From Streptomyces triticisoli (GTDB lineage: Bacteria > Actinomycetota > Actinomycetes > Streptomycetales > Streptomycetaceae), in assembly GCF_003270085.1 (NCBI RefSeq), contig NZ_QFDQ01000020.1, positions 1-64,000 of the forward strand: a stretch of 64,000 nt of DNA, written 5' to 3'. The translations under genes were made by a program, and so were the position numbers. Below the pieces are notes generated by a model, which was given only the letters and a program-made list of their open reading frames with translations, was not told where the DNA came from and did not search any database. This document shows positions 8,003 to 16,340 of the stretch, in pieces; within the stretch, counting starts at the first letter, position 1; each line of letters begins with the position of its first letter.

Positions 8003-8431
8003 AACGTGGTCGGGCCGCACGTCGTCTCCGTGCACGAGGTGATCGACCCGCAGGTCGACCGGGTACGGGAGATGGCCGACGACGTGGCGGAGCGCATCGC
8101 CGCCCTGGGCGGGGTCGCACAGGGCACGCCGGGCACGCTGGTCGCCGAGCGCACCTGGGACGACCACTCCATCGGCCGGGCCGACGCCATCACGCACCTC
8201 GGCGCGCTCGACCTAGTCCACACCGGTGCGATCGAGAGCGTCCGGGCCGCGATCAAGGAGGCGGGCGAGATCGACACCGCCACCGAGGACCTCCTCATCG
8301 AGCAGTTGCGCGACCTGGAGCAGTTCCAGTGGTTCGTGCGGGCGCACCTGGAGAGCGCGGGCGGCACGCTCGCCACCGGCGGCGCCCGTTCCGAGGAGGA
8401 GGCAGCCGCCCGGGGAGCCGAGCTCGGCTGA
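8003..8431 (+). pseudogene. dps: N-terminally truncated Dps/ferritin-like protein
   Basis: The sequence begins abruptly at RNVVGPHVVSVHEV, which corresponds to the internal KQAHWNVxGxxFxxVHE segment of Dps, and then runs normally through VREMADDVAERIAALGGVAQGTPGTL to the C-terminus. About the first 35 residues of a Dps subunit (helix A and its DNA-binding tail) are absent, and the first ferroxidase histidine (of HWN) is replaced by Arg. The later ligands (His of VHE, the Asp and Glu of ADDVAER) remain. No start codon with a convincing ribosome-binding site precedes it. A truncated remnant is more likely than a functional ferritin. Confidence 0.75.
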
Positions 8432-8513
8432 CCCGGTCCACCGGGCCCGGCCGTCAACCGGCTCCGCCGGCACTTGGGCGCCGCTGCCCGCGAGGGCGGC
8501 GGCGCGCGGCCGG

Positions 8514-9044
8514 TCACCGGTTGCGGCGGGCGATCTCGGCACTGAGCACGGTGGCGAAGGCGCACCACGCGGCGTACGGGACCAGGACAACCGCGGCCTT
8601 GCGGTCGCAGCGGGCCGTGCGCCGGACGAGGTCGGCGTTGCTCGCGTCCAGGAGCAGGGCACCCAGGGCTCCGGCCAGGGGACTGCGCAGGCGGAAGAAC
8701 AGCCAGGTCCAGCCACCGTTGAGGGCCAGGTTCACGCCGAGCGAGACAGCCAGGCCGCGCCGGTGGACCGGCTCGCACGTCTCAAGGGCCCGGCCCGCCG
8801 CCCACGCGATCGACGCGTACAGGGGTGTCCACACGGCGGGGAACGTCTTGGCCGGCGGCTGCCACGTCGGGGTGTCCAGCGAGCGGTACCACTCCTGGGG
8901 CGGTCCGCCGGCCAGTGCCCCGGTCACCGCGCAGGCCGCGACGGCCGCGGCGCTGGCGGCGTACGACGTCCGTCGGCGGCGTCGACGCGGGCGTGGCCTC
9001 GGCCGGAAGACCGTCGGCCGGGGCCACGGCCGGTGGGACCCCAT
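8514..9044 (-). CDS. tspO: TspO/MBR family tryptophan-rich sensory protein
   Basis: A 176-residue protein with five hydrophobic segments. It has the family signatures PPQEWYRSLDTPTWQPPAKTF (Pro/Trp-rich first loop) and NLALNGGWTWLFFRL (the NLxLNxxWTxxFF motif), followed by WCAFATVLSAEIARRNR. TspO proteins bind porphyrins and related ligands in the membrane. The Arg/Pro-rich N-terminal extension of about 25 residues before the first helix is unusual, and the start could be slightly internal. It is not in an operon. Confidence 0.88.
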   Translation of the reverse strand: MGSHRPWPRPTVFRPRPRPRRRRRRTSYAASAAAVAACAVTGALAGGPPQEWYRSLDTPTWQPPAKTFPAVWTPLYASIAWAAGRALETCEPVHRRGLAVSLGVNLALNGGWTWLFFRLRSPLAGALGALLLDASNADLVRRTARCDRKAAVVLVPYAAWCAFATVLSAEIARRNR

Positions 9045-9358
9045 GCTCACCACCGGTACCAGCGCCCCTTGCGTCCACCGCTTCCGGCAGGCCGCACGAC
9101 GAAGCCGGGGAGCCGGAGCGGCAGCACGAGCAGCAAAGGAGTCATCCTCGTCCACCTCCGCTCCCCCGTGTGCCCCGTGTCCGGACGCCCACGCACCACT
9201 GTCGCCGTGCGGTGGCGTGGCGTTCCTGGGACCGCTCTCCTGACCGGGGGAACACCTCACGCCCGTGCGCGGCTCAAGCAGCTTCGAGCCGGCGGTGCGG
9301 AGTCCGTGTCCTACGCCCTGCGCGAGGGGGCGTCGTGAAACGGAAGCCCTCGGGTAGT
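9045..9358. other. Intergenic stretch between tspO and the GH71 gene
   Basis: No coding ORF is convincing. A short dyad CGGCTCAAGC/GCTTCGAGCCG near 9274-9296 lies 3' of the GH71 stop on its strand and could be a weak terminator. Nothing else is recognised. Confidence 0.35.
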
Positions 9359-10870
9359 TCACCGGCCACTGGAGACCCCGTGGTACTGAAGGTCCTGCAC
9401 GGTGACCGAGCGTCGCGCCGGACGGCGGGTCGTGACGGCGGCGACGGTGTCCCCCGCGCGGCGGACCACGGCCTCGGTTCGGCCGGGGCTCAGGGGCAGG
9501 TTCCGGGCGTGCGCGCCGACGGGAGCGCGGTAGGTGTGGGACACGGCGCCCACGCGCGCGGAGACCGTGGCGGGCGCGGTCAGGAAGGTGAGCAGTTCCA
9601 CCTGGTCGCGCGGGGGTGCGGTGCCCGGACGCGGGCGCATCGGCCGGGGCGGGAGCGAGGCACTGCCGGCGTCCGTGAACTGGACGCGGGAGGTGACGTA
9701 CACGGTGTCGCGGACGATCTGCGGCCAGGCTCCGGTCTTGAAGCGGGTGAGGTAGTACGAGGAGATGTCCAGGTACGTGTGGCCGTTGTGCAGTGAGGGG
9801 GCGAACTGGGTGCTTTCCGAGTAGTCGTTCCAGGTGGTGAGCTGCACCCAGTCCGCACCGTCGGAGATCGCGTGGTTCCAGGTCGACCGCAGGGTGGCGG
9901 TGTTGCCCGCCTCGTCGTAGATGCCCTGGTTGGGCCGGGCGTCCTGCACGGACACGGCCTGCATCCACTTCTTTCCCAGGGAGTGGGCGAGCTGGATGTC
10001 GCCGGGGATGTTCTTCTGGCGGGTGTAGCTGCGGTTGCCCCAGGACGAGAAGGCGTGGCTGATCGGCGCGAACCTCTCGGCGTTGGCGCGGAAGTCCAGG
10101 AAGACCGGGACGAGCGCGGTGCCGATGCCGTGGTCGCGCAGCCGTGCGATGACCTGGCCCCACCAGGCGGGGTCCTGGGCCTCGGCCTTGAACGGGGAGA
10201 CCACGAGGCGTCCGTCGGCCAGCCGGTACGCGGACGGGGACGCGGCGAGCCGGGCCAGTTGGTCGGCGAGGGTGCGCGGGTCGGTGTGCAGGGAGGTCAT
10301 GTCCGGCATCAGCACGATCCGGAAGCCCGGGTCGACGCGGTGCGCCGCGCGCAGCAGCGTGTCGACGCGCTGACGGTTGGTGCCGGTCAGGGAGAGGATG
10401 TCGACGGTGAATCCGTCGAGCCCGGCGTCCCGGGCGGTCCTCACCTCTCTTTCCAGGTTGGCGAGTTGCCAGTCGCCGCTGGACGGCGGCACGGGCAGGG
10501 GCCGGTCCCGCAGCAGTCCGCCGTAGGCCGCGTGCTTGCCCTGCTCGCCTTGCGGCGTGAGGTAGTTGCGGGCGTAGTAGTCGTGCTCGGCGGGCTGGTT
10601 GTCGAGGGAGAGCGGATACGGGGGGAAGTAGTGCGCGAAGACCAGGTGCGGGCTGTCGCGCAGCACATCGGTGCTCGGCAGGTCGAAGGGAAGCGCAGCG
10701 GTGCTCGTCCGCTCGGTACGGGGCGCGGCGTCCTCCCGGTCGCGGGCCAGCCCGGTGCCGGCGATCAGTGCGATCAGCAGCAGGCCGAACAGGGCACCGA
10801 GCGCGGTGCGCCGCCGGCGGCCCGACGGCCTCCGGTGCCGGTGCGTCGGACGAGCGGGGTGATCCGTCAT
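9359..10870 (-). CDS. GH71 family endo-alpha-1,3-glucanase (mutanase-like)
   Basis: A 503-residue protein with an N-terminal Arg-rich stretch and a single hydrophobic segment (RRRRTALGALFGLLLIALIAGTGLA, about residues 18-42), either a signal peptide or an anchor. The catalytic region starts LVFAHYFPPYPLSLDN and includes ARDAGLDGFTVDILSL and FRIVLMPDMTSL, the GH71 barrel strands. Acid residues are in VDIL and in the WNDYSES block. GH71 enzymes hydrolyse fungal alpha-1,3-glucan. It may serve attack on fungal walls, or remodelling of a polymer made by the neighbouring cluster. A Trp-poor C-terminal beta region of about 110 residues follows. Confidence 0.85.
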   Translation of the reverse strand: MTDHPARPTHRHRRPSGRRRRTALGALFGLLLIALIAGTGLARDREDAAPRTERTSTAALPFDLPSTDVLRDSPHLVFAHYFPPYPLSLDNQPAEHDYYARNYLTPQGEQGKHAAYGGLLRDRPLPVPPSSGDWQLANLEREVRTARDAGLDGFTVDILSLTGTNRQRVDTLLRAAHRVDPGFRIVLMPDMTSLHTDPRTLADQLARLAASPSAYRLADGRLVVSPFKAEAQDPAWWGQVIARLRDHGIGTALVPVFLDFRANAERFAPISHAFSSWGNRSYTRQKNIPGDIQLAHSLGKKWMQAVSVQDARPNQGIYDEAGNTATLRSTWNHAISDGADWVQLTTWNDYSESTQFAPSLHNGHTYLDISSYYLTRFKTGAWPQIVRDTVYVTSRVQFTDAGSASLPPRPMRPRPGTAPPRDQVELLTFLTAPATVSARVGAVSHTYRAPVGAHARNLPLSPGRTEAVVRRAGDTVAAVTTRRPARRSVTVQDLQYHGVSSGR

Positions 10871-10888
10871 GGGTGTCCTCCGCGGATG

Positions 10889-10924
10889 CCGGTGGGCCGC
10901 CGGTGGGACGCCGGTGGGCCGCCG
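10889..10924. repeat. Three tandem 11-bp units CCGGTGGGMCG
   Basis: Three consecutive copies of CCGGTGGG(C/A)CG lie just upstream of the GH71 start. No coding role is visible. They occupy the region where the GH71 ribosome-binding site and promoter should be. Confidence 0.5.
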
Positions 10925-11005
10925 CTGCGAACTCTATTGCACGTGCGGCCCGTTGTCCGGTGAACCGCCATCACACGGACATCTCCGGCGATCACCGCCG
11001 TCCCG

Positions 11006-12172
11006 TCAGGGAGCCGTGGCGCCGAGCAGGTCGGCGTCGTGCGACTGCAGGTAGAGGTCGAGGGCGTCCTCGCGCATGGCCCGCCACAGTTCGGCACCTG
11101 CGCCGTGATCCAGGAGGACCACGGACTGACCGGAGATCGTGTCGGTCCCCTTGACGGGAGCGTTCATGAACACCATGTTCCCCGGGCGGACTTTCTTGTT
11201 GTCCCACAGCAGGGCACGCAGGTCGCCGTCGCCGAGCCGGTCGTCGACACTCACGGCGGCGGTGAGGTCGTCCAGCACCTCGGCGGCCTTGGCGGGGTTG
11301 GAGAAGGTCGAAGGACGCATGACCTTCGCCAGCAGCGTCCGCAGGAAGTACTGCTGACGGTGCGTGCGGTCGAAGTCGCCGCGGGGGAGGTGATGACGCT
11401 CACGCACGTAGGCCAGGGCCTGCGTGCCGTCCATGTGGCGGCTGACGCCGTCCACGACGAGGTCCACTCCGCCGACGGAGTCGGTGAGTTTCTTGAAGCC
11501 CTCCCAGTCGATGACGGCGAGATGGTCGACGCGCACCTTGGTCAGCCGCTGCACGGTGTCGATGAGCAGCGGCGGTCCGCCCCAGGAGAAGGCGGCGTTG
11601 AGCTTGGCCCTGCCGTGTCCGGGGATGTCCACCCACGCGTCACGGGGCAGCGAGACGACGTACGCGCCGGAGTGGTCGGCCGGGAGGTGGACCAGCATCA
11701 TCGTGTCACTGCGCTGGGCTCCGTACCTCCACTGGGGGGCCTTGGCGTCACGGCCCGTGGTCGGCAGCGCGGAGCGGCTGTCGACGCCGACGAGGAGGAA
11801 GGTCTGCCCGCCGTCGGAGGGCGCCGGCTGCGCCGCCGCGGGGACCTTCGTCGGGAAGACACCGGAGATCCGGTCGACCTTCCCGGTGTAGTGGTCGACG
11901 GCCCACCAGGCGACCCCGCCCACCATGAGCAGGCCCACGGTGAGCAGTACGAGCGCCCCGAGGAGCACCCGGCGCGCGCGGCTCCCGCGGCGCCGGGGCT
12001 TTACCTGTGAGGTTCCGGAGGCGTCAACTTCCTTTTGTGAAGCCCCGGTCGAGGAATCGTGGGCGTCGGAAACCGGGCCGGATGCCGTCGAACCGGCTCT
12101 TTCCGCCCCTTCCTCCCGGTCCGCCGCTTCGGCTTCTGCCGCGCTCTTGTCCCCCACCACGCACCCCCACAT
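11006..12172 (-). CDS. LytR-CpsA-Psr (LCP) family glycopolymer ligase
   Basis: An approximately 388-residue protein with a cytoplasmic N-terminal region of about 65 residues, a single transmembrane helix (RVLLGALVLLTVGLLMVGGVAWW) and an extracytoplasmic LCP domain. Family motifs are LLVGVDSRSALP (Asp/Arg pyrophosphate binding), RSDTMMLVHL, YVVSLPRDAWVDIPGHG, KLNAAFSWGG and YVRERHHLPRGDFDR (the R..R..D.R motif). LCP enzymes move polyprenyl-phosphate-linked polymers onto peptidoglycan. It is divergent from the initiating glycosyltransferase, which suggests it anchors this cluster's product. The ATG at 12172 is used; a GTG at 12160 is also possible. Confidence 0.88.
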   Translation of the reverse strand: MWGCVVGDKSAAEAEAADREEGAERAGSTASGPVSDAHDSSTGASQKEVDASGTSQVKPRRRGSRARRVLLGALVLLTVGLLMVGGVAWWAVDHYTGKVDRISGVFPTKVPAAAQPAPSDGGQTFLLVGVDSRSALPTTGRDAKAPQWRYGAQRSDTMMLVHLPADHSGAYVVSLPRDAWVDIPGHGRAKLNAAFSWGGPPLLIDTVQRLTKVRVDHLAVIDWEGFKKLTDSVGGVDLVVDGVSRHMDGTQALAYVRERHHLPRGDFDRTHRQQYFLRTLLAKVMRPSTFSNPAKAAEVLDDLTAAVSVDDRLGDGDLRALLWDNKKVRPGNMVFMNAPVKGTDTISGQSVVLLDHGAGAELWRAMREDALDLYLQSHDADLLGATAP

Positions 12173-12443
12173 CGACGCGGTACGGCCCCTTCCGCACCGG
12201 GCGCCCACTGTAGCCAGCACGTTCGACGTTCGTACGGCTTTCCGTCGGGCCATTGCCCCGCGGGCATCAACCGGCGTGCGCGGTAAGGGATTTCATACGA
12301 CACGGCACTTCTCAGTTACGTTCACACAAACGCTCCCGTCGTGCACAAGTTTGCCGTACTGTTCACCACCGTGCCGCATGTTCGACGAATGGATGTTCGC
12401 GACATCCGGCGCCTCGTGCCGCAGAACGTGCCTGGGGGGGTAC

Positions 12444-13919
12444 ATGTGGGATGTACAGGCCGCTGAGTCCGACAGATCACGCAAGACGCGCCCACGGGCG
12501 CGCTCCTCACTGTGGATGGGACGCAAGTCCCGCTGGTACTTACCCACGTCGCTGATCACCGACCTCGTCGGCGCCGGGGTGCCGGTGGCGCTGGTGCTCT
12601 CGGCCACGCACCGGCCGTGGGCGGTGCCGAGCGGCATCGTCGCGGGGCTCGCCTGGGCGGGGGTCCAGCTGTTCCGCTCGCGCTACGCGGCCCGGGCCAT
12701 CGGCGAGAGCCGGGGCACGCTGCCGGTGCTCCACGACTGGCTCATCCTGCTGGGGGTGCTCGCGGTGGCGCACGCCGCGACGGGGGTGCGGCTGCGCGCG
12801 CCGCTGTGCCTGGCCGCGCTGCTGCCCGCCCTGCTGCTGACCCTGGTGTGCCGCAAGGCGGTGTACTGGCATCTCGCGGCGGTGCGCCGCGGGGCGCAGG
12901 CGGTGATCAAGGTACTGGTGGTGGGCGAGCCCACCGCGGCGGACGCCGTCGCCTCGCACCTCGCCGCGCGCACCGACCACCCGTACGTCACGGTGGGCGC
13001 CGTCCCCGTGGGACCGGGCCCGCTCGCCTCGGGAATCCGGACCGGGAAACGGCTCGCCGCCGCCGTGCCGGAGTCCCCCGCCGAGGATGCCGGCCTCGTC
13101 ATCGGCGCGGTGCACCGGCTCGACGCCGATCTGGTGCTGGTCGTCCCGGGTGCCGCGTTCTCCGGGGAGCGGCTGCGCCACCTCTCCTGGGGCCTGCACG
13201 ACGCCGGCATCGAGCTGTTCGTCGCGCCCGGCCTGGTGGAGGTGTCCGTCAAGCGCCTGGAGACCGGATCCGCCGGCGGGATGTCGCTGCTGCGCGTGGC
13301 CCCGCCGGTGCGGGAGGGCGTGCAGCCCCTGCTCAAGGAGGCCCTGGACCGCAGCGCCGCCCTGCTGGGCCTGCTCGTGCTGGCACCGGTGCTGCTGGTG
13401 GTCGCGGCCGCGGTGAAACTGTCCTCGCCGGGGCCGGTGCTCTATCTCCACGAGCGCATCGGCCGGGCCGGGCGCCCCTTCGTCATGTGGAAGTTCCGCA
13501 CCATGCGGGTGGGTGCCGACCGCCAGAAGACCGCGCTGGCCCAGCAGAACGAGCACGACGGCCCGATGTTCAAGATGCGCCGCGACCCCCGGGTCACCCG
13601 GGTCGGCCACTGGCTGCGCCGCACGTCGCTCGACGAACTGCCGCAGCTGGTCAACGTCCTCAAGGGTGACATGTCCCTGGTAGGTCCGCGGCCGCCACTC
13701 GCCGAGGAGGTGGCGCACTACACGCCCGTCGAGCGGCGGCGGCTGACCGTGCGGCCGGGGATGACCGGGCTGTGGCAGATCAGCGGACGCTCCGACCTGT
13801 CCTGGGACGAGACCGTCCGGCTCGATCTCGCTTACGTCGACAACTGGTCGTTCACCAGTGACGTGGACGTCATGGCCCGCACGCTCCGCGCCGTCCTCGA
13901 CGGCCGCGGAGCGTACTGA
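12444..13919 (+). CDS. Polyprenyl glycosylphosphotransferase (initiating sugar transferase)
   Basis: A 491-residue protein with four N-terminal transmembrane helices, a central Rossmann-like region, and a C-terminal Bac_transf (PF02397) domain introduced by a fifth hydrophobic segment. Motifs are PGPVLYLHERIGRAGRPFVM, WKFRTMRVGAD, RRTSLDELPQLVNVLKGDMS, LVGPRPPL and RPGMTGLWQISGRSDLSWDE. It transfers a sugar-1-phosphate from a nucleotide sugar to undecaprenyl phosphate and so starts each repeat unit. The start ATG at 12444 follows a seven-G tract (12434-12440) that serves as ribosome-binding site. The gene opens the plus-strand arm of the cluster. Confidence 0.9.
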   Translation: MWDVQAAESDRSRKTRPRARSSLWMGRKSRWYLPTSLITDLVGAGVPVALVLSATHRPWAVPSGIVAGLAWAGVQLFRSRYAARAIGESRGTLPVLHDWLILLGVLAVAHAATGVRLRAPLCLAALLPALLLTLVCRKAVYWHLAAVRRGAQAVIKVLVVGEPTAADAVASHLAARTDHPYVTVGAVPVGPGPLASGIRTGKRLAAAVPESPAEDAGLVIGAVHRLDADLVLVVPGAAFSGERLRHLSWGLHDAGIELFVAPGLVEVSVKRLETGSAGGMSLLRVAPPVREGVQPLLKEALDRSAALLGLLVLAPVLLVVAAAVKLSSPGPVLYLHERIGRAGRPFVMWKFRTMRVGADRQKTALAQQNEHDGPMFKMRRDPRVTRVGHWLRRTSLDELPQLVNVLKGDMSLVGPRPPLAEEVAHYTPVERRRLTVRPGMTGLWQISGRSDLSWDETVRLDLAYVDNWSFTSDVDVMARTLRAVLDGRGAY

Positions 13920-13993
13920 GGGGGCCGCCCGTGGCCGCACAGTGCCCCGGCGCGTGCTGCGCGCCGCCGGGGCCGGTGCACGAGCGGGGCGTG

Positions 13994-14938
13994 TCAGCCG
14001 TCGAGGCCGCCGCGCCAGTGGGCGTAGGTGGCGGCGATGCCGTCGCGCAGCGGGATCTCCGGCTTCCAGCCGAGCCCGGCGATGCGGGAGATGTCGAGCA
14101 GCTTGCGCGGGGTGCCGTCGGGCCGGGTCGTGTCCCAGGAGATCCGGCCGGTGAAACCGGTGACCTCGGCGACCGTCGCGGCCAGCTCGCGGATGGTGAG
14201 GTCGCTGCCGCAGCCGACGTTGACCGGCTCGTCCCCGTCGTAGGAGCGCAGCAGCACGGCGCAGGCGGTGGCGAGATCGTCCACGTGCAGGAACTCCCGG
14301 CGCGGGGTGCCGCTGCCCCACAGGACGACCTCCTCGCGCCCCTCGGCCGCGGCCTCGTGGAAGCGGCGGATCAGGGCGGGCAGGACGTGCGACGTCTCCA
14401 GGTCGAAGTTGTCGCCGGGCCCGTAGAGGTTGGTCGGCATGGCGCTGATGTACGACGCGCCGTACTGGCGCCGGTAGGACTGCACCTGGACGATGCCCGC
14501 GATCTTCGCGAGGGCGTAGGCCTCGTTGGTGGGCTCCAGGGGCCCGGTCAGCAGGGCGTCCTCGGTGATCGGCTGGGGAGCGTGCTTGGGGTAGATGCAC
14601 GACGACCCCAGGAAGAGCAGGCGGCCCACACCGGCGGCGTGGGCCCCGGCCATCACGCTGAGCTGGATCTGGAGGTTCTCCTCCAGGAACTGCACCGGCT
14701 GAGTGCTGTTGGCCATGATTCCGCCGACCTTCGCGGCGGCGAGCACCACCGCGTCGGGGCGCAGGGCGGACAGTTCGGCCGCGGTGCGCGCGGCGTCCCG
14801 CAGATCCAGTTCGGCGCGGGTGCGGGTGAGCACCTCGTGCCCGTCGGCGGCGAGCCGGCGAGCCACGGCGGAGCCCACCAGGCCACGGTGGCCGGCGACG
14901 AAGACACGGGCACGTTCGGGCAGCAGCGATGCGGTCAT
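13994..14938 (-). CDS. fcl: GDP-L-fucose synthase
   Basis: A 314-residue NAD(P)-dependent epimerase/reductase. The Rossmann motif [16 protein letters not shown] lies near the N-terminus, followed by [22 protein letters not shown], which is diagnostic for WcaG/Fcl. The catalytic SSCIYP serine and YALAKIAG (YxxxK) are present. It converts GDP-4-keto-6-deoxymannose to GDP-L-fucose. It is divergent from gmd, which supplies its substrate, with 152 bp between the starts. The start ATG at 14938 is chosen over an ATG 12 bases upstream. Confidence 0.93.
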   Translation of the reverse strand: MTASLLPERARVFVAGHRGLVGSAVARRLAADGHEVLTRTRAELDLRDAARTAAELSALRPDAVVLAAAKVGGIMANSTQPVQFLEENLQIQLSVMAGAHAAGVGRLLFLGSSCIYPKHAPQPITEDALLTGPLEPTNEAYALAKIAGIVQVQSYRRQYGASYISAMPTNLYGPGDNFDLETSHVLPALIRRFHEAAAEGREEVVLWGSGTPRREFLHVDDLATACAVLLRSYDGDEPVNVGCGSDLTIRELAATVAEVTGFTGRISWDTTRPDGTPRKLLDISRIAGLGWKPEIPLRDGIAATYAHWRGGLDG

Positions 14939-15090
14939 GGGCCGGATCATGCCAGGAGCCGCGTGCTCCGTACGCCCGCATCCTCAACCCCGATGAAATT
15001 TCCTGTTGTTCACGACATGCGACCCGCGCACGGCGGGCGCAGGGACCGGATCCGTCCCCGGGACGCATCCGGCAGGGAGGGGAACACCGC

Positions 15091-16104
15091 ATGACCAAGA
15101 CCGCGCTGATCACCGGCGTGACCGGGCAGGACGGCTCGTACCTGGCGGAGCTGCTGCTGTCGAAGGGATACCGGGTGCACGGCCTGGTGCGGCGGTCGTC
15201 CAGCTTCAACACCGAGCGGATCGACCACATCTACCAGGGCCCCCAGGAGGCCGAGCGCCGCTTCGTGCTGCACCACGCCGACCTCTCCGACGGGGTGGCG
15301 CTGGTGAACCTGCTGCGCGACATACGACCGGACGAGGTGTACAACCTGGGCGCCCAGTCCCATGTGCGGGTCTCCTTCGACGCACCGCTCTACACCGGCG
15401 ACGTGACCGGCCTGAGCACGCTGCGGCTGCTGGAGGCCGTCCGGGCGAGCGGGGTGGAGACCCGCCTCTACCAGGCCTCGTCCTCGGAGATGTTCGGTTC
15501 CACACCGCCTCCACAGAACGAGGACACCCCCTTCCACCCGCGCAGCCCGTACGGCGCCGCGAAGGTCTTCGCGTACTGGACCACCGTCAACTACCGTGAG
15601 GCGTACGGGATGTTCGCGGTCAACGGCATCCTGTTCAACCACGAGTCCCCGCGCCGCGGCGAGACCTTCGTGACCCGCAAGATCACCCGCGCCGTCGCCC
15701 GGATCAAGGCCGGACTCCAGGACCGTCTCCACCTCGGCAACCTGGACGCGGTCCGCGACTGGGGGTACGCGCCCGAGTACGTCGAGGCGATGTGGCGGAT
15801 GCTCCAGCACGACGAGCCGACGGACTACGTGGTCGCCACCGGAGTCCCGGCCACCGTACGGCAGTTCGTGGAAACCTCCTTCGCCCACGTCGACCTCGAC
15901 TGGAACGAGTACGTGCGTTACGACCCCAAGTACGAGCGTCCCAGCGAGGTCGACGCACTGATCGGTGACGCGTCCAAGGCGCGCGAGACGCTGGGCTGGC
16001 GACCCACCGTCCTGGTGGAGGAGCTCGCGCGGATCATGGTCGACGCCGATGTGCGGCAGGTGGAGGACCAGCTCGCGGGCGCCGCGGTGCGCATCGACCG
16101 CTGA
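15091..16104 (+). CDS. gmd: GDP-mannose 4,6-dehydratase
   Basis: A 337-residue enzyme close to the usual Gmd length. It has [19 protein letters not shown] (NADP-binding GxxGxxG), [17 protein letters not shown], the catalytic QASSSEMFG and [10 protein letters not shown] (YxxxK), and [19 protein letters not shown], a Gmd signature. It produces GDP-4-keto-6-deoxy-D-mannose for the adjacent GDP-L-fucose synthase. AGGGAGGGG lies 7 bases before the ATG. Role inferred from context: supply of fucose to the extracellular polysaccharide. Confidence 0.95.
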   Translation: MTKTALITGVTGQDGSYLAELLLSKGYRVHGLVRRSSSFNTERIDHIYQGPQEAERRFVLHHADLSDGVALVNLLRDIRPDEVYNLGAQSHVRVSFDAPLYTGDVTGLSTLRLLEAVRASGVETRLYQASSSEMFGSTPPPQNEDTPFHPRSPYGAAKVFAYWTTVNYREAYGMFAVNGILFNHESPRRGETFVTRKITRAVARIKAGLQDRLHLGNLDAVRDWGYAPEYVEAMWRMLQHDEPTDYVVATGVPATVRQFVETSFAHVDLDWNEYVRYDPKYERPSEVDALIGDASKARETLGWRPTVLVEELARIMVDADVRQVEDQLAGAAVRIDR

Positions 16105-16340
16105 TGCCGGCGTCTGCGGGACAGCGGCCGCGCGTACCGGGTGCGGACATCCGGGACACGCGGGATCACCGTGAATTCGTCGAAATTTCCTACAAGATGA
16201 GCCAAGTGCGTTCCATGGCGTGTCATGCACTCGTATGGTTCGCGAGCAAACATGTTCATGCGGCCCGCCCGGATCCGGGGAACACCGGCGGGCTCGTCGA
16301 GGCAGAGGGCCCGCGACCGGGCCCGGAAGCCGGGGGGTAC

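Noticed and set aside
12540..15230. Open frame of 896 codons on the minus strand
   Set aside because: Antisense to the sugar transferase and gmd and out of frame with fcl; composition is low-complexity Arg/Pro/His.
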